Source of the DNA: Amborella trichopoda
Taxonomy: Eukaryota; Streptophyta; Magnoliopsida; Amborellales; Amborellaceae
DNA length: 64,000 nucleotides
NCBI RefSeq assembly: GCF_000471905.2
Contig: NW_006498192.1
Location: 587,139-651,138, forward strand
Direction of reading: 5' to 3'
The position numbers were made by a program, and so were the translations under genes. Below, in pieces: positions 33,276 to 44,647 of this stretch. The first letter of the stretch is position 1. Each line of letters begins with the position of its first letter. The notes beneath the pieces are model-generated. The model made no database searches. It saw only the letters and a list, made by a program, of their open reading frames with translations, and was not told where the DNA came from.

Positions 33276-35130
33276 ATGGCCAATCCAAATCAATGGTGGG
33301 CTGGAGATCGCCCATGTTTCTCGTTCGAATGGGAGGAAGCCGGTTCGCGTCCCCTTATCTTCCGATGATCTTTCGCTTTTTCTCTTTTCTTTTTAATGTA
33401 TTGTACTCAGTCTTGATCACCATGTCTATATTTTGAGAATCCATAGCGTGAAAACTTGTCTTCTTTTGATATGAACCATTTTCATCTCTTTTGACCATGT
33501 GCAAAACACGAAAGTTGTTCATCTTGATACTTTGAAGATGTATGCTGAATATTGGTGCACGAAACCATCCATTCCACTGTCTTCACTAGTGTCCCATTTT
33601 TGTCGTGACTTGAAGGACCGGTTCAAATGGGCTGATTTTTTCGTTCTGACAACTGCATCACGATTATTACCCATGCCAAGTTCATGTTTTATTTTTCAAC
33701 AGAGAATTCCAAACATGTTTTCTATTTTTTCCATATCGCGAAAGTAGGCCTCCTGCTATGATTTTGCATAAGAAAATTTTTGTAGGGGAGCCTCGATCAC
33801 AAGAAGTAGTGACCTTGTAAACTTAGTTTAGGATTCACTTTTATGATTTTTTATCAATGTTACCACATATTTGTCCCAAGATAGGTTGTCTTGGGCGAAC
33901 TTGAAAATGACCAAATTGCCCCTGCTTAAGGTCTGGAGGAAATGTAGTTTAGGATGCACTTTAATGATGGCTTTATCAATGTTAGCACATATTTTTCCTA
34001 GGATAGGTTGTCTTGGGTGAACATAAAAAATGACCAAATTGCCCCTACTTCACTTTTACCAATATAGTATGATTTTTCTTGTCTTTTATTCCTTGAGAAA
34101 TTCTCATGGGTCACTTTACCACATGTTTGTGTTCTTTCGGATATCTTGAATTGTGGTTGTAGAGGATACAGCAAATATCTATGAGGACTAAGTGCCTATT
34201 TTTCTTACCCGTGCTCATTTGATTTGTATGGATGTGGTAGAAGCCTACAACCTTGATCGCGTATTGCGACAATTTGGACCTCTTACTGGTCCTTACTTTT
34301 TCACTCCCAAATGGGTGCCTCTTGTGATCAGAGTCGATTCTGAGTGGTGTATTTGTCAAATATGGCTCCTTGGATGGAAGAATGGGAGAGGCATGTTCTC
34401 ATATATGAGCTGAGTGAGTAGGATGCCAAGGTGCCTCTGACGGTGTATGGAGACAGATATCGGGCTTCTGCGAGGGAAATCATGTACATATCTATGCATG
34501 CTCGGGAGATCATGGAGAGGTTGGTCATGGGTGGCCCTTGCGAGCTGGTCAGCCGTGAGGCGATGCACTTGAGAGGTAGATTGCAAGAGATGATGTGCTC
34601 TAGAGACCTAGCTATGAGCAATGTGCAGAGGTACGAGCTCAACTTGAGACTACGATAGCTTCACTTCAGAGAGTTGACACTGAGAGAGAGCAAGAGCGTA
34701 CTTTGCTGAGATCTAAGAGAGATTAGGCTCAGGCTGAACTAGAGTTGCTGTGGGTAACCCAAAGCCAGGCCTAATCTTTAGGTGCGGGACCTTCCTAGGC
34801 TACGAGTGGAAAGATAGACCCACTGCATGTGAATCTCATATGGGGGAGAGGCTAGCGAGTATGTACTCTTTCCTTTTGCTTGATTTCTTTCTTTTTATTT
34901 GTCACATTCTCCCATGTGATGTTGGATTCTGTCACTTTTATTCTTTTTCAGGATGCATATAAGCAGCAACTGGGGAAGCTTCAGTTGGGCATTGATAACT
35001 TCAGTGCTAGAGTAGGCTGACCCGACACAGGCAACTAAAGGCCCGAGGATAGTTCTGGGGCCACTCGTCCCTGCTTCTCCTGCAGCTCCGAGAAGCAGCA
35101 GTGAGCGTAGAGTATGCTCTAGAGCAAGCG
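33276..35130 (+). pseudogene. Antisense gene 2 of element D: second PMD-type fragment with coiled coil
   Basis: Possible start MANPNQWWAGDRPCFSFEWE at 33276. Around 34190-34350 the frame VPIFLTRAHLICMDVVEAYN followed by LDRVLRQFGPLTGPYFF resembles the end of PMD or phosphatase-7-long-form-like proteins (VxxRVLRQFG). Then MAPWMEEWERHVLIYELSE, REIMYISMHAREIMERLVMG, SREAMHLRGRLQEMMCSRDL and an alpha-helical tail. A second intron-like break (34859-34951, TATTCTTTTTCAG acceptor) leads to DAYKQQLGKLQLGIDNFSA. The central PMD part is missing. It could be a separate gene or distal exons of gene 1. Confidence 0.45.
33824..34050. repeat. Tandem duplication, offset 121 bp, in D
   Basis: Two copies of TAGTTTAGGATNCACTTTNA through ATGACCAAATTGCCCCT. 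Each contains the inverted repeat CCCAAGA..TCTTGGG (degenerate in the second copy). Confidence 0.75.
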
Positions 35131-35326
35131 AGCAAGTAGGAGGCCTCAAGTGGCTTCCAATCAATTTCGAGAGATGGGGATTGAGTCCCTTCTTTGTATT
35201 TTTCATGCATATTCATGTTGTAAGGAAAGCCTTTTGATATATACATTTCTTGGTTTTCATCCATGGTTATAATAATTCTTTTCTTCTTCTTTTTTTGCGG
35301 TTTCTCTTTCTTGTTATTTTTGCATC

Positions 35327-35432
35327 CCTAAGAATTCTTAGGATCAAGATCTCTCCTCTCTATTCTTTTTTTTTCTTTTTGAGATCATTTCTTTCTTTTT
35401 TTTTTTTTTAGGGATCCCTAAGTGAACTTAGG
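35327..35432. terminator. Paired palindromes with T runs between converging genes of D (possible 3' end signal)
   Basis: Perfect 16-bp palindrome CCTAAGAATTCTTAGG (35327-35342) and CCTAAGTGAACTTAGG (35417-35432), 90 bp apart, both followed by ATCAA, with runs of 8-13 T between and after. They sit between the 3' end of the antisense genes and the integrase stop at 35468. The terminator role is inference; plant Pol II does not need such a hairpin. Confidence 0.35.
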
Positions 35433-35467
35433 ATCAACACAATTTTTTTTTTTTTTTTGTTTTTTTT

Positions 35468-36670
35468 TCAAGAGTAGTATTTCTTGAGGTCCATGGCATT
35501 ATTTGGATCATTCAGTTCATGTCCTTCAAGGTTTCTGAGTATGTAGGCATTTCTTGGATTAGTCTGGATCATGACATATGGTCCTTCCCAATTAGGCTTG
35601 AATTTTCCTAATGGATGAAAATTCACTTTCGAATGGAAGATTTTCTTTAGTACTAGATCCCCAATTCTAAATTCTCTTGGTATCACCTTTTTCTGGTATG
35701 CTCGCTCGATTCTGTGATGGGAGAAGATCATTTTCTCAGCTGCTCAGAGTCATCTCTCGTCCAATGTTTCGAGGGTGGCTAGTCGGGCTTCAGCCTGTTG
35801 TTTGTGATCTGATTCCTTGTGAGCAAGTACCCTAAGAGAAGGTATTTCAACCTCAATTGTAAGTACTGCCTCCATGCCATAGACCAATGAGTAGGGAATC
35901 ATCCCTGAGGCTATTTTCTCAGTGGTTCTTATAGGCTATTTTCTCAGTGGTTATTTTCTTAAACGCTATTTTCTTATAGGCTATTTTCTTATAGGCTATT
36001 TTCTCAGTGGTTATTTTCTCAGTGGTTATTTTCTTATAGGCTATTTTCTCAGTGGTTCTTATAGGCTCAGTGGTTCTATAGTTTGATCGATGATCTTCAA
36101 GAGAGTCTTGTTAGTTGCTTTTGCTTGACCATTTCCTTGGGGATAATTTAATGAAGATAGTTAATGCTCTAACTTGAAATTTTTGCACATCCTTGTTACC
36201 TTCTCATTTTTTAAAAATTGGTCTCATTATCAATGATGATCATTTCAAGGACTTAGAATCTAGAAACGATGTTGTTGGTAATGAATCGGGCCACTTGTTG
36301 TCCTTCTATTTTTGTGAATGAGGCAGCCTCGACCCATTTTGTGAAATATTCAATAGCGGTGAGAATAGACATGTGTCCATTAGAAGCTCTTGGCGTGATC
36401 ATCCCAATTATGTCAAGGGCCCACATAGAGAATAGTCAGACTCGAGTTATTGAGTTGAGCGGTAAGGAAGGAGCGTGAATGAGGTCTCCATAAACTTGGC
36501 ATTGAGAACATCTCTTCACACATTCTCAGCATTTTTCAACCATGGTAGTCTAGTAGTATCCTTGTCTTTTGACTTTCTAAGCTAGGAGTGCTGCCCCTGC
36601 GTGTCCTCCTTCGTCATGTAGTTCTTTGAGTACCGTGTCGATTTCTGGTTGGTCAATACAACTTAGGATG
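35468..36670 (-). pseudogene. Integrase of element D
   Basis: Zinc-binding N-terminus LKELHDEGGHAGAALLA with CVKRCSQCQVYGD (HHCC pattern, two stops inside). Catalytic core: SMWALDIIGMITPRASNGHM (first Asp), IEYFTKWVEAASFTKIEGQQ, EMIIIDNETNF (second Asp kept, following Gly lost), and YPQGNGQAKATNK, where the catalytic Glu is Lys. Then SGMIPYSLVYGMEAVLTIEV and the C-terminal domain FRIGDLVLKKI, GKFKPNWEGPYVMI, LKKYYS-stop at 35468. The enzyme would insert the cDNA. Stops, a 170-bp repeat insertion and the Glu-to-Lys change make it inactive. No chromodomain is seen, as expected for Tat. Confidence 0.85.
35909..36078. repeat. Short tandem expansion within the integrase gene of D
   Basis: Eight to nine shuffled units of CTATTTTCTCAGTGGTT and CTTATAGGC, lying just before the conserved SGMIPYSLVYG. 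The normal peptide there is IRTTEKIA, so the array grew from coding sequence. Confidence 0.75.
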
Positions 36671-36950
36671 ATTCTTTCAAAAGACTTCTTGTGGAGGATG
36701 TCGTCTTGGATCAGGAAGTTAGTTGAGAATCGTCTTAAGACTTTTCTATCTCCCTTTGAGGCACCTTTGGGATATGTTCTATCTTTGAGTAGGACCTATA
36801 CATCATGACACCAGGGCTTAGCTTTAACTATCTGGTTGTCCACATGAACACTTATTCTTCCCTTTCTGGTTCTTGATCTTCCTCTTCTGGCTCCATCATA
36901 GGAGGAGAAGGATTACTCTTGTGTCTAATGTAGAATAGTTGGACACTCAG

Positions 36951-38545
36951 TTAGGGAGAAATCTCCACCATTGATGTGAGAGTAGCTAAGGTATTGGCGA
37001 ATCGATTGTTTTTTGTAGTCACATATTGAAAGGCTATTCTTTTGAAGTATTTTGACAGCTTTTTAACTAAGTCCTGGTACAGCTGGAGCTTTTTGTCTCT
37101 AACCTTCAATTCCCCATTGGCTTGAATTATTACAAGCAAAGAATCATTGATGAACTGTAATTGTTCAATTCGGAGTTCACATGCATTCTTGAGACCAGCA
37201 ATTAAGACTTCATATTTTGCAACATTGTTGGTGCAGGGAAAATTGAGACTTATAGAAGTTGAAAAAATTATTTTCTTTCGAAAGCATAGGATTAATCTGA
37301 CACCAGTGTCGTATTCATTCCTAGCTTGTCAAAGTATAGCTCCCAAATGGGATCCTTAATGACAAAGACGCCCTCATCAGGATGATCTGTTTTGATTGGC
37401 ATGCAGTCAGGTAAGGCATGCTTGGCTAAGTGATTAGCAATTTCTTACCCCTTGACTACTTTTGGAGTGACATATTCGATGTCAAATTCACAAAGGAGTA
37501 TCCTTCACTTGGCTAGTCGCCCTTTGTGAACATGTCACTCTAGCAGGTACTTGAGTGGATTCATCTTGAATATGAGCTTGATAATTGAGAGAGCACATAA
37601 TGCCTCAGCTTTTGAGTTGCCCACACCAAGGTTAGACAATGTTTTTCCATATTAGTGTACTGTTTTTATAATCGACCATTATTTTACTGATGTAATAGAT
37701 GGTCTTCTCTTTTCCTTGATCGTCGTACAGCCCTAGCGTCGCCCACATTGTCTTGTCTATAACAGCGAGGTAAATGAATAGGGGTTTGTTGGTATATGAT
37801 CAAAGGCTTGTTGGCTTGCCTCATCCCAAATAAATGGAGTGTCCTTCTTTAGCAGACGATTGAATGGAGAACATTTCTCAACTTACTACGATCGTCTTCG
37901 GATAGCTTGGATTCTGCCTTGCAACCCACGTATTTCACGTGTATTTTTTGGAGGTGGCATTTCTGAGATAGCCCAAATTTTCATTGGGTCTACTTTTATA
38001 CCTCTTTGCCCTGGCATTTTTCAGACTGAAAGGCATGACTCGATAGTAGTATGTTCCCCATTGCATGATGAAGGAGGTCTTCTTTTGGTCTTCTTTCACC
38101 ATGAGGATCTTATTGTAACCAGAGAAAGTTTCCATGAAGGATAGCATCTAGTGTCAAGTGGTGCTGTCGACTAGGGCATCTATATTCGGAAGAGGAAAGT
38201 CGTCCTTGGGACAGGCTTTGTTTATTTCCCTATAGTCGACATAGACTCTGATTCTTCCATCTTTTTTAGGTACCACCACTATATTAGCTAACCAATCATG
38301 ATAGTCCATATGTAAGATTAAGTTTACCTTCAAAAGCTTGTCAATCTCTTATTTTATCTTCAACTCTAAGCGAGGCTTTTGTCGGCACAGCTTTTGTTTC
38401 ATGGCTTTTGCCCCTTCGTGGAATACAAGATGGTGTTGTACAAGTTCAGGGTTTAAGCCAGGCATGTCATCATGGGACCAGGCAAATATTTCTATATATT
38501 ATTTTAAGAGGGAGATGATCTTGCCTTATTCCTCTGGTGGCAACG
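36951..38545 (-). pseudogene. Reverse transcriptase and two RNase H regions of element D
   Basis: Before RT: EIFAWSHDDMPGLNPELVQH. RT: MKQKLCRQKPRLELKIK, HDWLANIVVVPKKDGRIRVY, CPKDDFPLPNIDALVDSTT, FMETFSGYNKILMVKEDQKK, SFIMQWGTYYYRVMPFSLKN. At 38012/38013 the frame jumps straight to QRGIKVDPMKIWAISEMPPP: the segment with the catalytic YxDD is deleted. RNase H 1: YLAVIDKTMWATLGLYDD, ILLCEFDIEYVTPKVVKG (37800-37420). A second RNase H, typical of Tat: LNFPCTNNVAKYEVLIAGL (the usual acidic pair altered), NDSLLVIIQANGELKVRD, NNRFANTLATLTSMV. Many stops; dead. Confidence 0.85.
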
Positions 38546-39501
38546 AGATTCCTATTTTTGTAATTTTTGGATTTTCCTCAGTTCCTAAGTTGATGTTCAA
38601 GGTTTCCTCGACAATAGCAGTAGGACTGCCATCAAATCTTGTCTTAAACAACTCAGCTTGGAACATGAACTCCTCATATGGAGATTCTTCATCCGCCTCA
38701 AAATTTTCATTGGTAGTTGAGTCCTCATTTTGTTTTTCATTTTCTTCCTTGACTTGGCCCGAGCTTTCATTAGGCATGTCAAGGGTCTTGACTGCATTCT
38801 CTACAACGGGAGTGGTGATGGTGACGAAGGAGCTTTGCACATGATGTTTGTATAGACATCCTGTGTCAACCCGTTTTTTGGCACATGTACTTGAAAGTGT
38901 CGTTGTACCCCCTTGATGGATTCAATGGATAGGAGTGACGCTCTAGTTTTCAATGGTGCCCAAGTTTGCTTAGGGGTCGAGGAAGTGGTAGTCACAGTGC
39001 TGACTCCAAGTGTAAGCCGTGAAAATTGTATTTCTAACGACTCTTTCTCTAAGGGAGATTCAATTATGACTTCGATTTCGGAAGAGATTTAGTCTTGGTA
39101 TAGTCCAAGCCCTGAATTCCTCTAAGAACGAAGCTGGAATTTCAAGAAGGCCGGAATTTCAAGAAGGCCTAAGTTTGCATTGAAGTTTAAACAGTGTGCA
39201 ACCAAACCCTCTTCAGTCCTTGGTATCTATTTTTGCTTGAGGGGGATGAGTGATTGGTTTAGCAACACCTTGCCCATTTTTTCCAAGGCCGAAGCCTACG
39301 CAGAACCCCTGAGCTAGTAGCATATGTCATGTCGTGTATGAACAGAAGTCGTAATGAGCATAGCAATCTTTCAATTTCTCAAATAGTTTGTAGTCATCAA
39401 TTATCTAGGGAGATGATTCTTTCTATGCTATATGGATCATGGCAGTTCTCCTAATATTTCAAAAGAGGGATCTCTCGAATTTTCAATTTTTCAAAGTACT
39501 C
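38546..39501 (-). pseudogene. Protease-RT spacer of element D
   Basis: Acidic open stretch 38840-38526 (VKEENEKQNEDSTTNENFEA, FKTRFDGSPTAIVEETLNIN, ITKIGISLPPEE) that runs into the RT leader. Its position and the closing peptide match the pre-RT segment of plant gypsy pol. The rest to 39501 is broken. Confidence 0.55.
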
Positions 39502-39900
39502 CTATTTTGTCGCTTTGATAGCATCTGAATGTACCCGAGCCACACCTCCAGAGATTAGGAACTTAAAGCCTTGGTGTAAAGGGGAAGGCATAGCAAGATT
39601 TTCATGTAGTCGCAGCCTACCAATGAGTAGGTTAAAGGAAGGTTTAATGTCAGCAACATAGAACCTCACTATTTGGACCACTGGCACAATCTTAAGAGTG
39701 AGAGGGATGACCCCTAAGAGTTCTCTCTAAGCCCGATCATAGGATGCAACTGAGATGTTTTAAGCCTTAAGGTCTGTTTGAGATAACCCTACTCTTAGAA
39801 TAGTCTTCAAAGGGCCATGGTGCTGCTAAGAGATTGATCATGCTGCTTCGCTCTTCAGGTCTAATGTGGGTAGGGACATGAGTCTTTCTCAATATTTCCT
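39502..39900 (-). pseudogene. Protease remnant of element D
   Basis: C-terminal retropepsin half: LLGVIPLTLKIVPVVQIVRF, YVADIKPSFNLLIGRLRLHE and MPSPLHQGFKFLISGGVARV. The active-site D-x-G part upstream (39900-39740) is broken by stops (LNLLAAPWPFEDYSKSRV). Order and spacing to RT are normal. Confidence 0.7.
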
Positions 39901-40486
39901 CGATTTAGGCTCGGGGAATAGGTGAATTCTTTAGCAAATACATGATAGAAATGGATGCTGAAATTTTACTGAGATGGGCTGGCAAGTTGTAGTGTGACAG
40001 GTTCAGCTATGTCTGTTTCTTGTTCATTCATTAGTTCATTTGACACAGTGGGGATTTGGTCGGCTTTAGGAGGGTTCTCATGCGTTTCTTCTTGAGTTTC
40101 AACCATCAATCAAGGTAGCTTGAAGTGGGGGAGGTGGTCAACCTCTTGAGGGCTTTTATTAGCAACAATGATGATGCCTAGTCTAGAGTCTCCTGGATTT
40201 TCAACTTTCTCATCTTGCAGTGGAGTGTAGTCTCAGTCAATTGAAATCATGTTTATTTTTGGATCTCGGATGACTTCGGTTCCCTTGCTTTTGAAGATGA
40301 TGTAATTCCAAAGGGAAACTGGGAGGTTCTCTTGGGTAACCTTATGGTTTTGAACTTCAGAATCTCCCCAAAGTGGCTAATCTTCAATCATCATGATGAC
40401 AATTGAGCTTGGTCCGGCTTCCTTAAGGGGTCATATTTCTACTTTATTGCCATTATCAGGAGAGGATTGGCAAATATCACCAACTT
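39901..40486 (-). other. Gag-protease spacer of element D
   Basis: About 590 bp without an open frame of note. By position it links Gag and protease. No motif recognised. Confidence 0.3.
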
Positions 40487-41490
40487 CTAATTGGAGGTCT
40501 TTATTGGTGCATAGATGGGAGTATGGTTGATAGCACCCTTTTTTAGGACTTCCTGGATAGTGAGTTTTAAGTGATAGCAATCTTCAGTGCTATGGGTCTG
40601 GTTTCTATGGTACCCACACCATTTGGACATGTCCTTAACTTCATACTTTGGTTGAATAGGGCCTGGAAGAATGATGAGCCCCATTTGTAAGATATTAGTT
40701 AATATCGTAGAGAGAGGTTCCTCTAGTGGTGGAAGGTTAACTTTTAGAAAGGCCTCTTGTTTCCAGTGTTTCCATTATTATTGAAGTTGAAGTTATTAGT
40801 TATAATGGTTCCCCTAAGCTGATTATTTATCTTTGGAGCTTGGGGTGGAACTGGTGCCATGACAATTTGGACTAATTGGGTAGTAGTATTGTTCTTCTTG
40901 TTGCTATTGTTATAATTGCCCCTTGGTTTGGCTTGTGACTGTACAGCCACTATCGAGTTTTCAGACTTTGTTCTGGCGGCAGCAACCTTCAACCTTTTGT
41001 AAAAGGTGACTTGATCTATCATTTGTTGGAATGAGAAATGTCACAACCCATGACTGAAGAAATTCATGTACTTTAGTAGGGCATTTTCCAAGCACATGCT
41101 CCTCTAGGGGGTCTCGGGACGTGTGCAATTAATGACCTTTAATGCAGATTCTTGGAATCAATTAGCAAAGTCAAGGAACGACTTGCTAACATTTTATTTG
41201 GTTGCAACCAACTCCCCGAGGGTCAATGGTTGTTGCTTGGTCCCTTGATATTGTTTAAAGAATTGCCGAAACAATTCGTCAGGAGTCTACTCAAGGTACT
41301 TGGAGATCACTTCTCGGAACCACATTAAAGGTGGTCCAAAGAGAGTGTTTTGAAACATCGGTTTGTCTTCTAATGCTAGAACAAACAATAGGTAAGTGGT
41401 GACGTGATTATCAGGGTCACCCTGCCCGATGACCTTGTTTTCAAACTATGGGAATACGAAACTTAGAGGATAAGGTCCTATCTTAGTCAG
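40487..41490 (-). pseudogene. gag: Gag of element D with one knuckle
   Basis: Core: QGDPDNHVTTYLLFVLALED, LFGPPLMWFREVISKYLE, PDELFRQFFKQYQGTKQQPL, GELVATK and FANFQESALKVIN-like segments with stops. Then MIDQVTFYKRLKVAAARTKS, an Asn-rich basic part (NNNGNTGNKRPF), and the knuckle CGYHRNQTHSTEDC at 40618-40577, 14 codons, followed by YHLKLTIQEVLKKG. This gag is only distantly related to that of A and B and has a single knuckle. Confidence 0.75.
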
Positions 41491-42120
41491 GCTCTCTTTA
41501 AATGTAGTCAATTTGCCTTTCAATTGGGCGAGCTCAACTGACTCAAGGGTCTGTTGGTTGCCCAAAACTGATGGCATAATTGGTGGTGCAAGTGGTACAG
41601 CTGATATGGGCTGCACCGGCCTTAGAACAGGTTGAGCCTACCAGATGGCTGGAGCCACATTAGGAACCAACATAGGCGAGGAAGCCTGAGCCGTGGCAGT
41701 CGAAGCCTGACATGAGACCAGCATAAGCAAAGGTGCCAAGGCCAGGGCAGCTAAAGTCGGGGCCTGATGCCCAAGATATCCCGAGTAAGGATGAATCGAG
41801 GCATGGACTGTGGTCAGAAGGTGTGGAGCCGACTGCTATGGCTGACTTGGGGGATACTGAGTTGGAACAAGGGCTAAATAGGTCGTCTGTGATTGATGGT
41901 ATGGAACTGAGGCAACCTAAAGAGGTTGTACCGATGGGTGATTATACATGACCTAAGGAGGATCAGGTCTAGATTGACTATGGGATTGACGGTCCCATGG
42001 TTGAGCCAGATCTACAGGAGTTAGAGGACGAGAAGATTGGCGGTGTCGGCTCGTCAACGTGGTGGAACTCACATGACTTTGTTGGTCAGGGGTTAAAGAG
42101 GTCCTCTGACTCTGACCCGA

Positions 42121-42700
42121 TTAACTACTCAATGCCCTAGGTGGGGTGTGAGACTCAACAAGGCCAGCACGCCTCAAAAATTCCTTGACTAAAGGCCAAT
42201 TCTTGAGTCTCTCAAATGAAAATTTTCCATAGAACTCGAGGAGTTCTTGATCAAAATGAGGGAACTCAGGGTGCATCCTCATGTTGGGTGAACTATGATG
42301 GCTCAAATTCTGACTATTAGAGCCCCTAGAATGGGTCTTTATAGGATCCCGACCTGACTGAACGAGACCCTCACTTAGACTTGGACTTTTGTGGAGGTGG
42401 ATGGTGCGCCCCAAGTTGAGCAGCATCAACTCTAAATCTAGACATATGTGGGTGGTGTGCCCCTAGTTGAGCTATCGATTTAGTGGCACTTCCCTTAGAC
42501 ATAGGCATTTGTGAGTGATGCGACCCTAGTTGGTCAGTATCTCCTTTAGATTTGGAAGATAAAGGGGTTTGAGCTACTGATTGGGCAGCATGTCCCCTAG
42601 AACCAGAGTTTTGTGGGAAGTGTGCCCCTGATTGGGCAGCATCTCCCCTAGACTTAAACCTAGAAGATGAAGGTGTGTTCAACCCTGACTCTTTAGACTC
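42121..42700 (-). pseudogene. Gag N-terminal / pre-gag repeats of element D
   Basis: 42682-42371 encodes about five repeats of 20 residues (KSRGDAAQSGAHFPQ, SRGHAAQSVAQTPLS, KSKGDTDQLGSHHSQ, FRVDAAQLGAHHPP). The overlapping 42429-42121 frame carries FDQELLEFYGKFSFERLKNW. The 57-63 bp period keeps frame. No known domain. 41491-42120 between this and gag has no clear frame on the minus strand. Confidence 0.5.
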
Positions 42701-43115
42701 GGGTCAAATTCCTTGACTATTGAGGGTGCCACAAGCTCTTCAGACCTGCGAGACTTCATGGCTCGGTTGACTCAGAGATGGGTTAGTTATGCTTAACCCT
42801 GGGTGTGGGATAATGGACCCACTGGAACTCGATCTAGAGTGATAAGGTCCCATGCATCCAGTCATCATAGGAGGTCTAGATGAGGCGGTGAATTCGGTGT
42901 CCTAGTTACCATGGACTACATACATGATTATGCAATACAAGAAGCACTCAAAATAGATTTGAAAGACGCTTTTTAACTGAATGTCACTATGGTAGGTTAG
43001 GACAAGTTTATGTTCCTATCCAAGAAAAATGTTGAAATGAGTTAAGCTTATATGGGTGCCCACAGAAGGTTTGACTACAATGATTCCGAGAAACCGATCC
43101 TTACTTAAAAATGGG
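42701..43115 (-). other. Leader of element D, left of the element B insertion
   Basis: No coding signal. It ends at ...AAAAATGGG, immediately before the LTR of B. The continuation of the leader is at 58860. Confidence 0.4.
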
Positions 43116-44374
43116 TGTTGAAAGACATTTTTCATCATCATGGGTCCCAGGTCAATAAAGCCTAACAAACAGTGGAAATTTCGACAATCTCATAGTAGCC
43201 CCAAAACTGGTCAAGATCTTCATAAGGACTCTCAAAAGTCTCCTGCCAAGTTTTGTCATATTCCAATATGTTTAAGGCAATAAGACTGAGAAATCGTTTC
43301 GGCAGAATCAGCCTCTTGCACCCTGAAACGGATCTTATAACTAGAACCATATTTTCGATGCGTCAAATTGTTGTGGGACCATCGCCATTGGATTCGGAAC
43401 GATTGAAAATCCCTAGGGGTCAAATTTAAGCTTAAACGGACATTCCAAGAAGAAGTTATAGGCAAAAGAGCGAAACAGGAGGAGCCGCACGCTATTCTCA
43501 TGCGGCCACCTTGCAACTAAACTCCATTAAAGCCAGAGTCAAGAACAGAGACTTTCGACGCTTATATCTCACCCGTCTCCATTCGAACCGTGTTCAAATT
43601 TTGTGAGTATGTTCGTCTCATCAAGACGAGCGTTTCGATATGTGGCACGCCCCGTCATGATGCCAAGCACGAAGAAACGCTAGAGAGAAGTTACTGATCC
43701 GTGAAGAAAGTTGTAAGAAAATCAGCAGTGTTGCACCTCGGTCGAGCGGCCAAATCACTCCGCTCGTGAACCTGATCGATGCAAAACCAGTTCCATCGCA
43801 TGCGTAAGGTCTAGGGTTATATTTAGTCCCAACACCGTACATGATGAATTGTCAGATTCTGCAAAAGAAGTTGATGAAGTGACTGCAAATTTCGGCGTCG
43901 AAATTCCATATTCCTGCCAAAACTCCAAATTTGCAAAATCTTCGTCTAGACACAAAATCGAGCTACGTTTGTTGCCACACAATCGTGATGGCATGCTTAG
44001 TGTGATCTAGCAAAGAAATAACAGAAAAACATCAAGGAACGAGCACACTATCGATCCGAAGTTTCAAGATTCATCTAAATTTCATGACGCATGATCGTGC
44101 CCTAAAAACAAGATCCATGGCTCGAAGTTGGTATCAAATCGATCGTCATGTCGATCCCTACAAGCAAACAATCATCTTTCAATGAAACGGGCATCAAAAC
44201 AACCCCGGATCATCCATGAAAAATGCACGTTCTAGGGCAGCACAAGGACTGTTTTGAAATTCCACAAATGTTAAGAAGGGGCAAATTTATCATTTTGCAT
44301 CATATTTTCCTATTTCTTTTAATTCAATTAAATCTTAATTTCCAGCAATTAGTTTTAATTTTATATTTTCACCC

Positions 44375-44565
44375 ATGTTTGGGCACAATTCTATATATAC
44401 CACGTACTACCATTGTACGCAGACTCTTCTTCATTCAGTCACCAAGGAGAACTTTGCTCAATAAAATTTCTCTTTCTTCTCATTGTTGGGTCACGTTTGG
44501 AGAGAGAGAGAGAAAAGAGAGAGGAATTTTTGGATCGGTACTCCTAGGCTCAAGGTAAATCTTCT
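44375..44565 (+). promoter_or_regulatory. LTR core promoter of element B (5' copy)
   Basis: CACCCATGTTTGGGCACAAT then CTATATATAC at 44391; AATAAA at 44460; CTCAAGGTAAATC at 44549-44561 as a splice-donor-like site. Same order as in A and the 3' LTR. Confidence 0.6.
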
Positions 44566-44618
44566 CTCTCTTCTTTTCTTTCTTCTTTTTCTTCTTCGTC
44601 TGAGCTTCTCTCAGAGGC

Positions 44619-44647
44619 CATGCATAGCAGTGGCAGTGTCATGCATG
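44619..44647 (+). repeat. Hairpin in R/U5 of element B 5' LTR
   Basis: CATGCATAGCA..TGTCATGCATG, imperfect inverted repeat. The 3' LTR copy at 57374-57402 is a perfect 11-bp stem. A second one, CGCATGG..CCATGCG, follows about 60 bp on in both LTRs. Confidence 0.6.

Larger units (their letters stand above)
30642..43115 (-). mobile_element. Element D, left part: Tat-like retrotransposon with gag-pol and antisense PMD genes
   Basis: Minus-strand order from the right: gag N-terminal repeats, gag with one knuckle, protease, reverse transcriptase, RNase H, second RNase H, integrase; then plus-strand PMD-type genes. The leader is interrupted at 43115 by element B and resumes at 58860. A 3' LTR matching 61112-62198 is not found to the left; 30642-31211 instead contains one unit of the array seen at 11075-11324 and GACAC/GTGTC motifs like those of D's leader at 60596. 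All genes are broken. Confidence 0.75.
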
